Shown one piece after another: positions 1-13,020 of a stretch of DNA of 64,000 bases. The notes under the pieces were generated by a model. The model saw nothing but the letters and a program-made list of their open reading frames with translations. It was not told where the DNA came from and did no database searches. The position numbers and the translations under genes were made by a program. Every line of letters starts with the position of its first letter. The stretch's first letter is position 1. Source of the stretch: Dendrobium chrysotoxum (taxonomy: Eukaryota > Streptophyta > Magnoliopsida > Asparagales > Orchidaceae); the NCBI GenBank assembly GCA_019925795.1, contig CM034300.1:51008873-51072872 (forward strand). The letters are read 5' to 3'.

Positions 1-2969
1 GTGTGGGGCTTAAATTTGGATTAAAAGAGTTTTTTAATTTGAATTGTAAATTTTATTAGAAAGTTGGGATTCAATTCTCAGAGGTTGAGGTCTTAGAGTC
101 TAAACTTTTCTCAGAACCTAAGTCTAAATTAGGTACTAAAAACTAGTGACCCGAACCTATCTAATGCAATGCAAGATCTGGACTTACCTCGGCCTGGATT
201 GCGGAGCCAGCTAAACCACCTAGGTGCTTTAAAATCATGTGTCTGATCACTTATGAAAGAGTGGTTAAGGTTATTGATTAGATTATGTTTGAGGAGTTGG
301 GGCCGACATTTAAAGCAGATTCCTAATTGGTCCCTTTCGACTTAAGTTAGATATTTAAACACTTTTATGTATGTATCTAATGCGATGCATGCTAGTTGAC
401 TCAATGAATGCTTAAATCATATATGAAGCAATTTTAAAAAAGGCTTAAAAATAGGTTTTATCCTAGATTGCACAGATTCCCCTTAACAGATCTGCACCCT
501 CATAGACTAGGTGCTCTGCCAAAACCCGCAAGAAGGGAGGTGCCTAACAAAGGAAGTAAAGTGCAATAAAATACAATGTGAACTCCTAGCAATTCCAAGC
601 TTACTTCATAAGATGTTAAAATTTTTATGTTATCTTTTAATTTAATTAAATTAATAAGAGTTTTAGTGATCCCTCATGGGCCTTCGATTGAGTTCCAGGC
701 TAAAATAAAGATTGACACGCAAGAGCTCCAAAACACTACTAAAAGCATGCAATCCTATATTGCAATCAACATCAAAAAATTAATTGGATAATTAAATAAA
801 ATAAAATAAAAAAATGTCAATAAGAAAATGACTTTTAATATTACAACTCAGGGTCTATAGAAAGTAAAATGGCCGGGTATCACTAACAACAGTCTGAATT
901 CTATTCCCAAGACTCAAGTGAAATTTAGAATTGGGATTCTTCTTGCTCTTCATTTCTTCGTCATTTTGTGGTTTCCTTGGATCGTTTAGGTTCGGATATC
1001 CAAATGAAAAGAAACTCCCCTTCGAAAGAGGTATCTTATTTTTCCTTTGGATATTTGAAATTATCCTAACATAGTCTTCCAAATATAGAAGAACTCTCCC
1101 CTAAGGGATGTTCTCTCCTCTTTAGAATCTAAGTTAGATACTTATATATCACCTCTCAAATATCACTTTGGTTTACAATTCAATAAATTTGAAATACATT
1201 TAATGAAAACTAAAAATATAGACTCGAACAACCTACAGGGTTATCCTAATCTCTTTTAATTTTTAAAAGGAAACTTAGCATTCTGGAGCACCTGCAAAAA
1301 TTTTATTAATTTAAACTTAACTTTGCCTGCTTTAATTTCAATGCCTTGTATGAGCATAGCCATCTACATAAGATTATATTAGCATTTAAATCACCCCTAT
1401 CCTAAGGGTAAATCTAACGCCCATCAATCACATCATAGAGTACAAAAATTAAATAAATAATCATAATAATATTAATAACCAACATGTAGTGAAAGATCAA
1501 AAAACCCTGCATACAGCAGAAAAGTAAACACTGGCCTAGCCTAGATCTAGAGGTGGTGCCCTAGCAAACAATCTAAGTGTGTGTAGTAAGCTGTGTGGTT
1601 CAGATATGTCTTATATTGGGTAATTAGTTTAAATTGTCTAAGGTTTAGATTTGTTGAAGTTTGAAGGGGAAATTTGGTTAGAGTTCATATATTAATGTGT
1701 TAAAGTTTATTTTAAAATGCATTTTATTGTTGATTAATTAAATGAACAAAGCCTCCTTAGGACATATTTGAATTATTTAATTTTTTTAATTAAGGGCCTT
1801 TTAATGATTTTGCTTCAAATAAACTCCTATTTCCTTGAAGTCAACTACAAAGCTTAAGAATGACCTAAGGAGAGATTCCTAAGTGTTTGGTATATTATTT
1901 GAAATTTTTGGATTTAATTTGAATTAATTATGGCTTTTCAAAATTTGGTTAATTAATGTATTTTTCAAATTACTTAATTTTGGAGGTTTTGATTGTTTTG
2001 ATCTAAACATATTCTAAATTGTGTGGAATAACTCCCAAAGGTCAGAGATGATCTATAGGAATGTTTTCAAGAGTTTATAGTTTATTTAACATTTTTTATA
2101 ATTTTTAATTATTTTAATTAATTAATTATTAATTTTCAGTAAAACTTAAATTAAAGTTAGACTAAAAGTTTAGTTATAGGGCTTTTATTTTTCTTAACCA
2201 TAGGATCAAGTTTTAATCAATTAGATATATTATTTATAATATTTGGATTTAATTTTGATTTATTACATTTTCTTGAAGTTTTTGAGTCCTAAAAAGGGCT
2301 GATTTTTTTCTTGCTTAATTTTTTTACCTAATGACCTCCAAATCTAGTGAAATTTGGCCCTAAAATGTAAAATGTCACTAAGTTCAAAGTTCTTAAGTCT
2401 CACCCCTATTGGATGTGTGTATAATTTTCTAAAATTTGTCTTAGTTCACTAGACTTTTTCCTTAATTATTTTCCCTAGGTGTCTCTAGTGTTCTAATGGG
2501 TTTGAAATTTTGGTCACCTAACCTTGGGGAATATGCAAGCGTACTACAACAATTAGATAACCTAATTCTATCAATTTGGAGAGTTATAAATTTTCAAAAT
2601 TTTGGGTCTAAAATGGACCAATTACTTTGTAAATTTCTCCTATAGTAATCCTTTGAGTATCTGGACTTAGGAAAAAATAAATGGAATGCCTAAGATGCTA
2701 AAAAATATTTCACCAAAATTTGGGCACAATTTGACCACTAGATTGTGAGAAAGTTATTAAAAATGGAGTTCAAATAACTCACAATCCAGTAATTAAAACA
2801 TTTTTATTTTAATTTAGTAAATAGTAGGGCTCAAGACATTTCCAACGAGCCTAAGAACACTCAATTTGATGAAAAATTTGATCTTCTATGAATTTTGGAA
2901 GTTCTAGGCATTTAATTAGAATTTTTTATTCAATTTGAGTAGAAATAGTGGCAGCGCGCGTGATGGCGA

Positions 2970-2975
2970 CACGTG
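2970..2975. promoter_or_regulatory. G-box core (CACGTG) in the long LTR
   Basis: CACGTG within GACACGTGGC, in a short GC-rich patch inside AT-rich LTR sequence. The right copy of the LTR has the same decamer, with its core at 54072-54077, although the flanks differ. G-boxes bind plant bZIP and bHLH factors. Function here is not shown. Confidence 0.3.
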
Positions 2976-3311
2976 GCGCGATCAGGGCCCTTCGATCGAA
3001 ACTCAGTTCAAAATGAACAGAAAATTCAATTGCTCATAACTTTCAATCCAACTGTCCAAATTTTATGACATTTGAAATGTAGGATCTTGATACCCTAATC
3101 TTTCAACCCATGGAATTTCAGGCCTCCATGTATTGAGATTTGGGAGAAATCAAGATTTGATCATATAACTTTAAATGAAGATAACCTACAATCCAAACAT
3201 CAGATTTTGATATTCTTGGGCTTGTTAGAAAGGTATTTAAATCCTCTATAACTTCCTTCAAGGGTCCAAGAGCTTTTGATGGCTGGCTTAGGATCTACTA
3301 CAGCAATTATA

Positions 3312-3345
3312 CTTTCTCTCTCTTTCTCTCTCTCTCTCTCTTCTC
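3312..3345. repeat. CT microsatellite
   Basis: Imperfect (CT)n run inside the left LTR copy. Confidence 0.8.
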
Positions 3346-3949
3346 AAATTAGGCTCTCAAGCTTTACAACAACCTTTCTAATGGCTGGAGATAGTTTATT
3401 TATAGATGGGGAAGCTACCTTATCCTTAACATGAGCTGGAGGATGCTGGAATTGAAGGTTCTGGATGATAGAGAGTGGAGCCAAGGCTTTGAGTGAAGAG
3501 TGAGATAATCCCATTCCTCCTAAAGATTTCTTAGCTTAGATTGGAGAGAGAGAGACTTCATGCTACTGCCAACTAAACCTCCCAGCCATCAAATGCAAGA
3601 AGGGTTTGATTATTAGGGGATTTAACTTTACCAAGGTGACAAAGCCACCTAAGCCTTCTCTTTGTCCATTTTTTTGAGTATTTTGACTAGTCAAACTGGT
3701 CAAAATACTTATGTTGCATGGGGGAAGGTCTTATGAGCTGGTTTGATTAATTTAATAGGGCTTGAGTTTAAAGATTCAAAATTTGAATGCATTTGTGTGT
3801 ATGGAAAGATCTTTGACCAAATCTAGTTGAGTTGACTTGGTGATTGTGGACTATAATTGGGATAGTTTTTGGAATGAATTTGAGGGTTCACTTGTTTTGA
3901 TTTCGTCATAGGGGTTGATTTGGCTCATTTAACCGTTAAAGGGATATTT

Positions 3950-4005
3950 GGTCAACCTAGGTTGACTTGGTCAACCTAGGTTGACTTGGTCAACCAGGTT
4001 GACCC
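3950..4005. promoter_or_regulatory. Clustered palindromic W-box-like repeats
   Basis: Two copies of a 19-bp unit built from GTCAACCTAGGTTGAC, a perfect 16-nt palindrome, followed by GGTCAACCAGGTTGACCC. The stretch holds six TTGAC[C/T] W-box cores counting both strands. A weaker copy lies at 4128-4159. The right LTR copy has the same arrangement at 55421-55457 with one unit fewer. W-boxes are WRKY binding sites; their use here is inference. Confidence 0.45.
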
Positions 4006-4734
4006 AGGGCTAAGGTTTGGGCTTGAAAGGTTTGATTTGATATTTGATGAGTAGTGAAGGTGGTTCCATGGTCTGGGGAAGTCATTTCAATCAAAAGTGA
4101 CTATTTGGGCCCTTAAAGGGCATTTATGGTCAATCTAGGTTGACTTGGTCAACTAGGTTAACTCTGGGATTGGGATTTAGTCCAATAGGTTTGTTTAAGT
4201 ATTTGGAGTTGAATAAAAGTGATTCCATCCAAAAATAGGGGTCATTTAATTCAAAATGACTTTTTATACTCTGAAGGGGTATTTTGGTCATTTTGACCCT
4301 TGGTCAACTGGGGATCAAAGTAGGTCCATCAAATTATAGTTTAATATTCAACATATGATAATCAAGGGTTTGGATGTAACTAAAGGGTTTGGAGAAGGCT
4401 TCAAGGTCAAAATCCACTAGGTGGTAGGTCAGTGGCATAGGCCATAAATAATTGAAGGTTTTATAACCTTCAGATTTCAATTTAGTTTATGGGGTTAGAT
4501 TCTAGAGGCATGCCTAATCAATATGAAATTGATAGATCATGAATCGAGGGTCAATTGAATAGGGTTTCAAATGTTTGAAAATTCTTTGAAAAGGCTTTCA
4601 GGACAGGACCTTTGAACCTTGAATATTGATTTAAATTCTAGATTTGATTTGGATTGATCTAAGATCTGGTTGGATCTTAGGATTTGGATTGGTCCTAGTG
4701 ACCTCAAACAAAAATGAGGTCAATAAATGGACCC

Positions 4735-5556
4735 CCAATTTTGTTAAAGAATTGAATAGTGCTTTGGTGTAGTTGTCAACTTGGTGGAACCAAAGAGCAA
4801 AGGCAAGGTGGTTGGAGGAAGGAGATACAAATTCCAAATTCTTTCATGATTATGCTTCTATAAAAAGGAATGTAAATTGGATAAAGAAAGTTAAAGATGA
4901 AGGTGATGTTATTGCGCATGATCAAGACCAAATTGATTTTGTGTTTATCATCTTTTAAAAGCATAAGTGGCAAAATAAGAAGTGTAAGTTAGAGGATTGG
5001 CCTACATTAAACGAAGAGCAAAAATTGATAATGCTATAAAAGAATTACTAGATGCTGATTTCAGCAAAGGTGAATTTAGTATAGTGGTTCATCAGTTTGG
5101 GTAATAATAAATCTCATGGGGTGGATGTATTACAGCTTCTTTCCTCAAAATATTTTGCGAAATTGTTAAATAAGAGACATGGGAAGCTATCAGATGTTTT
5201 TTTAAAATGGGTGAGATGCATGATGAATGGAAAGATACACTTGTCATATTAGTGCCGAAATGTACAAATCTCATATATCCTTCAAGCTTTAGACCTATAA
5301 GTCTTTGTTAAGCCATTTATAAAGTGGCTGCTAGAATGATTCTAAATAGATTGAAAGGTTGTCTTCCAAAAATTGTAACTAAAGAATCAGTTGCTTTTGT
5401 GTCGGGAAGATCAATTTCTGACCACTGTCTTTTGGCACAAGAAATGTTTCATAAGTTTAGATGTTCAAATTCAAAAAATGGACTTATGGTAGTTAAGTTG
5501 GATATGGAGCAAGCTTATGATAGCATGTGTTGGCTAACATTAGCTAAAGCTCTTAA
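4735..5556 (+). pseudogene. L1 LINE ORF2, N-side of reverse transcriptase (interrupted copy)
   Basis: Degenerate ORF2 of a plant L1 non-LTR retrotransposon. The linker before RT is recognisable near 4770 (STWWNQRAKARWLEEGD, then SKFFH), followed by RT blocks: SFRPISLC-like at 5285, GCLPKIVTKESVAFVSGRSI near 5355-5415, and the palm A block VKLDMEQAYD near 5500, which keeps its catalytic Asp. Stops occur at about 4772, 4956 and 5310. The reading frame runs into the CTTAA target site at 5552-5556, where Sirevirus 2 inserted, and resumes in frame at 27547. Endonuclease and ORF1 are absent, either truncated or cut off by the LTR at 4734. Confidence 0.85.
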
Positions 5557-6484
5557 TAAAAGTTCATGAGGGGTGTTAAACCCTATAGAACTAGCCCGAG
5601 GCTAACCAAGAGAGGGGGGGGGGGGGGGGGGGGCGCGAATTGGTATTTTAAAAATTCTTTAAACAAAATGAAAAAAAAAAATTGAAATCTTTTTGAATAT
5701 TTTAAACACAACCAATCTAAGCGGAAGCAGTTAACCAAAATCAGAGATTTCAATCACAGTTCAAATCACAAAAATAGGTGAAAATAAATACAAAAAAAGA
5801 ACACGATAGATTTATTATGATTCGGTCAAATCTGACCTACACCCACTCCCCAGAACCTCCCGTTCCAGGTATTACACTAATCAGTAAGTGTCTCTCTTTT
5901 TTCCCCCATAGCAAGGCAGATAAGCCCTTACAAAATCTTTCCACCGACCCGATGAGGCAGAGAACCTTGAGTCCTTTTTTACCCTCTTGGTGAAGGCACA
6001 GAACCCGGAATCCTTTTACTCCCTCTTGGATTAGGCAGAGAACTTGATAATCCTTTTACGCCCACTTAGAGTAGGCAAAGAACCTAACAATCCTTTTACT
6101 CCCACCTGGACTAGGTAGAGAACCTGAATCTAATGCTAATGATCATCTCCCAGTGCCACAAACAAACCAAGGATGAAGAAGGAAGAAGAAGATCGAATCC
6201 TTGATTGGAACAACCTTTGTGAATCCCCTCACAAACTCCCCCTCACAAGATCCTCTCTCTCCCTCTCCCAAACTCTCCTTCTCCTTCTATAAGCTCTCTC
6301 TCAGGTTAAAACAATAGAAAAAGATTTCCTTAACAGCAATTAAAGGAGCTTAAATATGAGGCTTCAAAAATAGCCGTAATTTACAATTTGGCGGCAAAGA
6401 TTATCCAGGATAATTTAAATATCATCATATATGATTAGTATAAAATAGCCATTTCAGCCAGTACGATCAGTATTACTCTCAACC
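5557..6484 (-). mobile_element. Partial Sirevirus 2 LTR, outer duplicate
   Basis: Reverse-complement copia LTR end beginning at the L1 target site CTTAA (5552-5556) and matching 6727-7650 by eye. It contains the conserved block GGTGTTAAACCCTATAGAAC, a poly-G run, the repeated AGGCAGAGAACCT segments and a CT-rich stretch. It breaks off at about 6484, just after the first dyad remnants, where a second copy of the L1 segment starts. It is the LTR part of a tandem duplication that postdates the insertion. Confidence 0.75.
5614..5633. repeat. 20-base G homopolymer
   Basis: Twenty consecutive G in the partial LTR. Other LTR copies have only a short run (about 4 to 9) at this point. Either replication slippage or an assembly error. 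Confidence 0.85.
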
Positions 6485-6726
6485 ATTTATAAAGTGGTAG
6501 CAAGAACGATTCTAAATAGATTGAATTGTTGTCTTCCAAAAATTGTAACTAAAGAACAAGTTGCTTTTGTGCCGGGAAGATCAATATTTGACCACTATCT
6601 TTTGGCTCAAGAAATGTTTCATAAGTTTAGATGTTCAAATTCAAAAAAGGGACTTATAACGGTCAATTTGGATATGGAGTAAGCTTATGATAACAAGTGT
6701 TGGCCAATATTAGCTAAAGATCTTAA
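6485..6726 (+). pseudogene. Duplicated L1 reverse transcriptase segment
   Basis: Second copy of the L1 RT segment found at 5315-5556, carrying the same motifs (LPKIVTKEQVAFVPGRSI, then the palm A block LDME). The two copies differ at about one base in ten by eye. A stop (TAG) follows LDME at about 6680. It ends at a second CTTAA (6722-6726), exactly where the full LTR begins, so L1 segment and LTR end were duplicated together. Confidence 0.8.
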
Positions 6727-8536
6727 TAAAAGTTGTGAGGGGTGTTAAACCCTATATAACTAGCCCGAGACTAACCAAGAGGGGTTAATTGGTATTCTAA
6801 AAATTCTTTAAATAAAAAGAAAAATCTTCTTAAAATCTTTTTGAATATTTTAAACACAACCAATCTAAGCAGAACAGTTAACCAAAATTAGAAATTTTAA
6901 TCACAAATTAGATCACAAAAATAAGTGAAAATAAATACGAAAGAATAAGTAGAAAGAACACATCAGATTTGTAGTGGTTTGGTCAAATCTGAACTACATC
7001 CCCTCCCCAAAACTTCCTGTTCTAGGTATCACACTAATTAGTTAGTGTAACTCCTTTTTCCCCCACAGCAAGGCGGAGAAGCCCTTACAAAATCTTTCCC
7101 CCAACCCGGCAAGGCAGAGAATCTTGAATCCTTTTTCACCCTCCTAGTGAAGGTAGAGGACGTAGAATCCTTTTACTCCCTCCTGGGGTAGGCATAGAAC
7201 CTGACAATCATTTTACTCCCACCTGGAGTAGGCAGAGAACCTAACAGTTCTCTTACTCCCACCTGCTAAGCAGAGAACCTAGATCTGATGCTGATGATTG
7301 CCTCCCCAGAGCCACCAAGGAACTAAGAATGAAGAAGGAAGAAGATGATCAAATCCTTACTTGGAACAACCATTGTGAATCCCCTCACAAACTCCCCCTA
7401 ACAAGATCCTCTCTCTCTCTCTCTCTCTCACAAAGTCTCCTTCTCCTTATCTAAGCTCTTCCTCAGGTTAGAATAGTAGAAAAAGATTTCCTTAACAATA
7501 ATTAGGAGAGCTTAAATATGAGGCTTCAAAAACACCCCTAATTTATAATTTGGTGGCAAAGATCATATAGGATGATTCAAATATCATTCTGTATGATTAG
7601 TACAAATTAACCCTTTCAGCTAGTAGGATCAGCATTGCCCTGAATGGTCAGTTCAAGTATTAAAAGAATCATCCTATGTAATATTTCTAACGTCCTGGAT
7701 GATTAGTTCATGAAAAGCTATTGATCATCTAATATGATGGCTGGCAATTAATTATTATCCTATGCATCACACGGTTCATCCAGTACAATATAGAGGTATC
7801 GTCTAGTATGATTACTTGAAAAGTTAAAGTTTTTGTCCTGTATAATAGGTGGCAATTAATTATTATACCATGAAGTGCTCTAATCATCCAAGATGATGGT
7901 CTCCAATCGTCCTATATGATTTGATCGATCAATTTAATTATAATTAATTCCCTAACCAAGGGATTATTTTAGGCATGATTACTATGGATTGTCCAGGACG
8001 ATATGGATTATCCTGTATTATTAGAAGAAATTTTGAATTATGAAATCTTACCTAAATTATAATTGGTAGTTATTTGTTTCAATTTGTACTGATCATCCTG
8101 CACGATATAAATCATTAAGGATGATTAGTTAAGCTAACTTAATAATCAGGGATGCACTAATTAGGGTTTCTTTTTTTAACTGATCATCCACGATGATTTA
8201 CAATCGTACTATACGATATGACCAAAAACTAGAAAACTCTATTACTCACAAAATTTCTTTCCCTGAGTGTGTGTGTATAAGGTTTCTTAGCTTATGGATC
8301 CATCACAGTATATTTAACTCAATACAAGGTAAAAGATACATTGGAATATAAATTACAGACTGACTCATTTCTAGTTTACCTAATCTTGAGCTGATTGACA
8401 TTCCAAGTGAACCTATGGACCTGACAGGTTAAGTAAGCAAGGCAAATAGAAGAAGATTTCAAAGAATAGCAGAAGTAAAGAAACACTAATATTTGTTATC
8501 ATCAAAATCACTGTACTTAGGCCCAAATTTTCAATA
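6727..8536 (-). mobile_element. Sirevirus 2, 3' LTR
   Basis: Reverse-complement copia LTR of about 1.8 kb. It starts at the CTTAA target duplicate and ends at CAATA next to a pyrimidine tract (the minus-strand PPT). It pairs with the 5' LTR at 25776-27541. From about 7600 to 8215 it contains many degraded dyads of the ATCATCC/GGATGAT type, the decayed form of the ATCGTCCNGGACGAT dyads seen in younger LTRs. A CT-rich tract at 7410-7430 corresponds to the leader (GA)n. Confidence 0.85.
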
Positions 8537-8551
8537 ATCTCCCCCTTTTTT
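8537..8551 (-). other. Polypurine tract of Sirevirus 2
   Basis: ATCTCCCCCTTTTTT on the plus strand, i.e. AAAAAAGGGGGAGAT on the element strand, directly internal to the 3' LTR. The same tract is at 22409-22421 in Sirevirus 1 and at 45193-45205 in Sirevirus 3. It primes plus-strand DNA synthesis. Confidence 0.8.
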
Positions 8552-9984
8552 ATGATGACAAACATTACTGTAAAACATTCCAAAGCCAGAAAAACTTTTG
8601 TTTTGTTCTTTAGCCCTTTTTTTCAATGAGACATAAAAAGAAGAACAAAAATAGAACAAAACTAGTTTTACTAAAACAGAAGCAAACGACACACAACCAA
8701 CATACTACTCCTCTTTTTGACTTCATAAAAAGGAGGAAGAACGAAAACACTATGATAGAAAAGAAGAAAAAATGCTAAATAGAACAAAATATATAAAAGA
8801 GCACAAGGAAATAAAATAAATAACACTAGATAAAAATCAAAAGTAGAGAGTTTTTTAATTCGATCAATCTCAAGTAAATGACAAATTTCCCTTAATTTTT
8901 GGATTTAAAAACTAATAAGAATTAAATGACACGCTGAAATCCAAAAAAAGTTAGAAAATTAATTCTATAAACCCTATCTCGTACACTTTACTGGTTAAAA
9001 TTCCTTTTAAACAAAAATCTAATTCATAAATAAGAAATTAGATAAGAAAAGTGATACTTTCAAACTCCATTCAAGAACAATATCTGATAAAATAGTATTT
9101 GCAAAGTAAAGAATCAGAAATCATGATTTTCAATCTCAAGTGTTTAAAGATATTAAGTGGCACATGAATTCTTCTAAGATCTTTAAAGATTGGAAAGAGA
9201 AGGAAGCTTATTTCTTTGTGGGCTATTTTTATGCCTCTTTTTCAATTATTTAGCATACTTTGCACATCTTTTTATTTTTGATACACTTTGTGTATTCTGT
9301 AATTAGTTGGCGAACATTACGTATCTTTTCAGTGTTAGGCTCATTTGCACCTTCTTTCATTTCTTTTGTTAGCTTGCTTCCTTTCATAACCTCTAAAGAC
9401 TCTCAATTGTGAGATTATCTTCCAGATATAAAAGAAAAAAAAAATCACTCTCTTAGAAAAGAAAGAGTAAACCACAAAACATATACATACCCATATGATA
9501 AATGCAACTACCTAATTAAGAAAATATAAAAGTGATTCAATGATTTGGAACACTATTCATATAAGATATATTATTGTATGAAGATAAAATAGATCTCTAT
9601 TTCAAAGCCCAACTTTTTAATTTTGAAATAAATTTTGATTTAAAAAAGAAAACTATACCATTAAAAGAGCTAAAGGAAGAGAACAAATCATGAATGTTTC
9701 TTCCCTTAACTATTTTGGAGGAGTAAATCACTACTTACAGAAAAAATAAGGCAAAAATCTCATTTAAAAAGCAAGTTCATCAGTAGAATTGAGTAGTGAT
9801 TTGATTTTTAAAATAAGATTAAAAATAATAATTGGAAATCAATAACATAAAGCAAAAATTCAAAAAGGGAATCAATGAACAAATAAAGCCTAGCAAGAAA
9901 GACACATAAAATGAAATATACAGAAAGAAATAAACAAATAACCAAAAATAAGAAGAATAAAAACATTGACAGAAGCCATCATTT
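8552..9984 (-). other. Sirevirus 2 3' untranslated region
   Basis: No coding sequence seen. It is the reverse complement of the region at 19213-20500 in Sirevirus 1 and of 45206-46792 in Sirevirus 3; for example the block around 9230-9370 matches 45960-46140. It lacks both the extra ORF and the dyad array found in Sirevirus 1. Confidence 0.65.
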
Positions 9985-12900
9985 TCAAGCATGAATATCT
10001 ATTACACCTAATGTAATTCTTAAGGTGCTGAAGGTTTCAAAGGCTAGTAGTTTTGTGAAGATATCTACAAGCTGATTTTTAATGGCTACATGATGTAGCT
10101 CTATGTCTCCCTTAGTAACATGGCCCCTAATGAAATGGTGCCTTATATCAATGTGTTTGATCCTAGACTATTGGACTGGATTCTTTGAATTGCAGATGGC
10201 ATTAGTGTTATCACATAGGATTGAAATTGTACCTACAGGTAATCCTAAATCCAGAATATGTTGCTTTAACTAAAGGACTTGGGCCACACAACTTCCTAAG
10301 GTAATGTATTTAGCTTCAGTAGTGGATAGGGCAACTAAATATTTCTCTCTACCAGACCAGGAGACTCAGGATTATCATATGAATTAACATGTTCCAGAGG
10401 TGCTTTCCTATCAACTCGACATCCTGCAAAATCTGAATTAGAATATCCTATGATTTCAAAGGAGGTGTTATTCTTAGGATACCAAATTCCTAAGTCTTGG
10501 GCCGCTAAGAGATATCTAAGGATTCTCTTAACAGTAGTTAGGTGGGACTCCTTTGGATCAGCTGAAAATCTTGCACACAGATAAACACTAAATATAATAT
10601 CAAGTCTGCTAGCAATCAAGTAAAGAAGTGATCCAATTATTCCCCTATATATTTTTATCAACAGATTTTCCTTTTGAATCCTTATCTAACTAAACACTGG
10701 AACTTATGGGAGTGTTTATTGGGTTGGCTTTATCCATCTTATATTTCTTAAGGATGCCCTTAATGTATTTTGACTTACTAAGGAAAGTTCCATCATCCTT
10801 CTACCTAATGCTAAAACCCAAAAAGTAAGTCAGATCTCTCATCATACTCATCTCAAATTCTTTATTCATCATTTTTAAAAATTTATCACACAGGTTTTTA
10901 TTAGAAAATCCAAACAGAATATCATCAACTTAGATTTAGACAATCAATAATTCATCTCCTACCTTTTTTAGAAATAAGGTGGTGTCTACGCTTCCCTTAG
11001 CAAAGGTTCTTTCTAGTTGGAATGTGCTAAGTCTTTCATACCATACCCTGCGTGCTTGTTTTAGTCCATATAAAACCTTTTTCTAATTTGAACACATAAT
11101 TAGGAAATTGTTAATTTTTAAAGCTAGGGGTTGTTCAACATACACATCTTCTTTTATCACCCTATTCAAAAAGACACTCTTAACTTCTGTTTGAAATTGT
11201 TTGAGTCCCTTAAAGCAGGCGAACGCCGGTAGCACCCTAATGGCTTCTAATCTACGTACAGGGGCAAAAGTCTCCTTAAAGTTAATCCCTTCTATCTAAT
11301 TATACCCCTTAGCCATCAATCTTGCCTAATTTCTAATCACTACACCAAAGTCATTCCTTTTATTTTTGAAAACCCATTTAGTTCCAACTACACTCTAGTC
11401 ATTAGGTCTTCCAACTAGCTCCCAAACATCATTCCTTACAAATTAATTTAATTCTTCTGACATGGCTAGGATCCAGAATTCATCAGATAAGGCTTGATTT
11501 AGGTTGGTGGGTTCAGTCATCAAAATTTAGGCAGAGTGGTTTACTTCTTTTCAAAGTCCATGCCTAGTTTTAACATGTTCAGATGGGTCTCTTAAGATCA
11601 ATTCTTTAGGATGACTTAAAGAATATCTTCGTTCTCTAGGCAATGAAACTTCAGGTTCTACCCTTTTCTCCAGATTTATAGATTCTACTCCCTAGGTGAC
11701 TTTTACAACCTCTTCATCTTCTTCCCTAGACCCTCCAGAATTATCAGATTCATCAACTACAATATGAGTGGTCTCCTCAACTACCATTGTTCTTTTATTG
11801 AGGACTATAGGATTTTTCAACACTAAAGTAATTTAAAAACACTCCTTCATTAGATTTTGGGTCAAACTTTCCTAGTTAAGACTTCCCATTATTCATAATG
11901 AACACTTTACATCTAAAGAAATGAAGGTGAGAGAGGTTAGGTGTCCTCCCCTTAAGGATTTCATAGGGTGTCTTGTTTCGCTTAGATATAAGATTTACCC
12001 TATTTAGAACATAATAGGATATATTCATCATTTCTGCCTAGAAGTATTTAGGAAGTGAGTATTCAGCTAACATGGCTCTAGCGGCTTCTACAAGGGTCTT
12101 ATTTTTCCTATCAGCTATCCCATTCTACTGAGGGGTCCTAGGAGCTGAAAAAATGTAATCTATCCCTTGCTCCTTACAGAAAGTTTTAAATTTCTTATTC
12201 TCAAATTCTCCACAATGGTCACTATGAATGGTTTAGATTTCAGATTCTATTTTCCTCTAAATCCAAGTGGAAAAAAATTTAAACTACTCGAATGATTCAC
12301 TTTTATGAGATAGAAATCTAACCCAAGTAAACCTAGAATAATCATCAACTATCACATACCCAAAGACCTTCCCTCCTAGGCTTAAAGTGCTGACAGGTCC
12401 AAAGAGATCCATGTGAAGGACTTCTAAGGGTTTGCTAGTGTTTATGACTTTGATTGAGTGGAAGGAGAATTTGACTTGCTTTCTTAACTGACAGACTTCA
12501 CACAGGTGGTCCTTAGTGAACTCTTATTTGGGGACACCTCTTTTTATGTCTTTTTGGGTGATCTTCATATGGCTTTTCATGCTTTCATGATAGAATCTCC
12601 TATGCCATAGCCATGATTCATCAGTATTTATTTTTAAGCAAAGAGCAATATCAGCTTTAAAGTAATTTAGATCCAGCATGTAAACATTATTGATCCTTTT
12701 TCCTTACAAAATAATTTTGTCATTTGAGATTATAATGCAACTTATTGGTATAAATTTTATGCTGAAGCCTTTATCACAGAGGTGACTAATACTAAGCAGG
12801 TTATTTTTCACTCTATCTACAAGCAATACATTTTCAATGAAAAATTTTTTTGAATCACCAATTATATATGAGCCCACCACTCTCTTAGTGGTGTTATCTC

Positions 12901-13020
12901 TAAGTGTTACCTTGCCTTCTATCATGGCCTCCAGTGAAATGAATTGATTTGCATCTCGAGTCATATGACTTGAACATCCATTGTTCAGGTACCACATGCT
13001 CTAATGAGGCCTTTTACGAT
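9985..13020 (-). pseudogene. Sirevirus 2 pol (protease, integrase, RT, RNase H)
   Basis: Copia pol read leftwards. The protease-like segment at 12704-12997 has WYLNNGCSSHM where the family has LDSG, so the catalytic Asp is lost. GAG-pre-integrase and the integrase core follow at about 12690-11870, with LHMDLFGPV and a DYSRFTW block. RVT_2 lies at about 11480-10850; its active site at 10912-10929 reads VDDILF, and the preceding Tyr codon is now TAA. RNase H runs from 10661 to the stop at 9985-9987. Many stops and frameshifts are present. Gag lies at 24249-25725, across the Sirevirus 1 insertion. Confidence 0.88.

Larger units (their letters stand above)
1..4734 (-). mobile_element. Tat-like gypsy LTR fragment, left copy
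   Basis: No open frame of note. The stretch aligns by eye, in the same orientation and order, with about 48000-56898. Shared blocks include 60-240 with 48050-48240, 1790-1900 with 52195-52300, 2170-2400 with 52400-52620, and 3660-4734 with 55080-56898. At the right copy this sequence adjoins the 3' UTR of a minus-strand Tat-like element, so both copies are read as LTR sequence. Homology stops at 4734, right after CCCCCAAT, and L1 coding sequence begins at once. That fits an LTR end abutting a LINE target. The left end lies outside the window. Orientation and exact LTR end are inferred. Confidence 0.5.
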
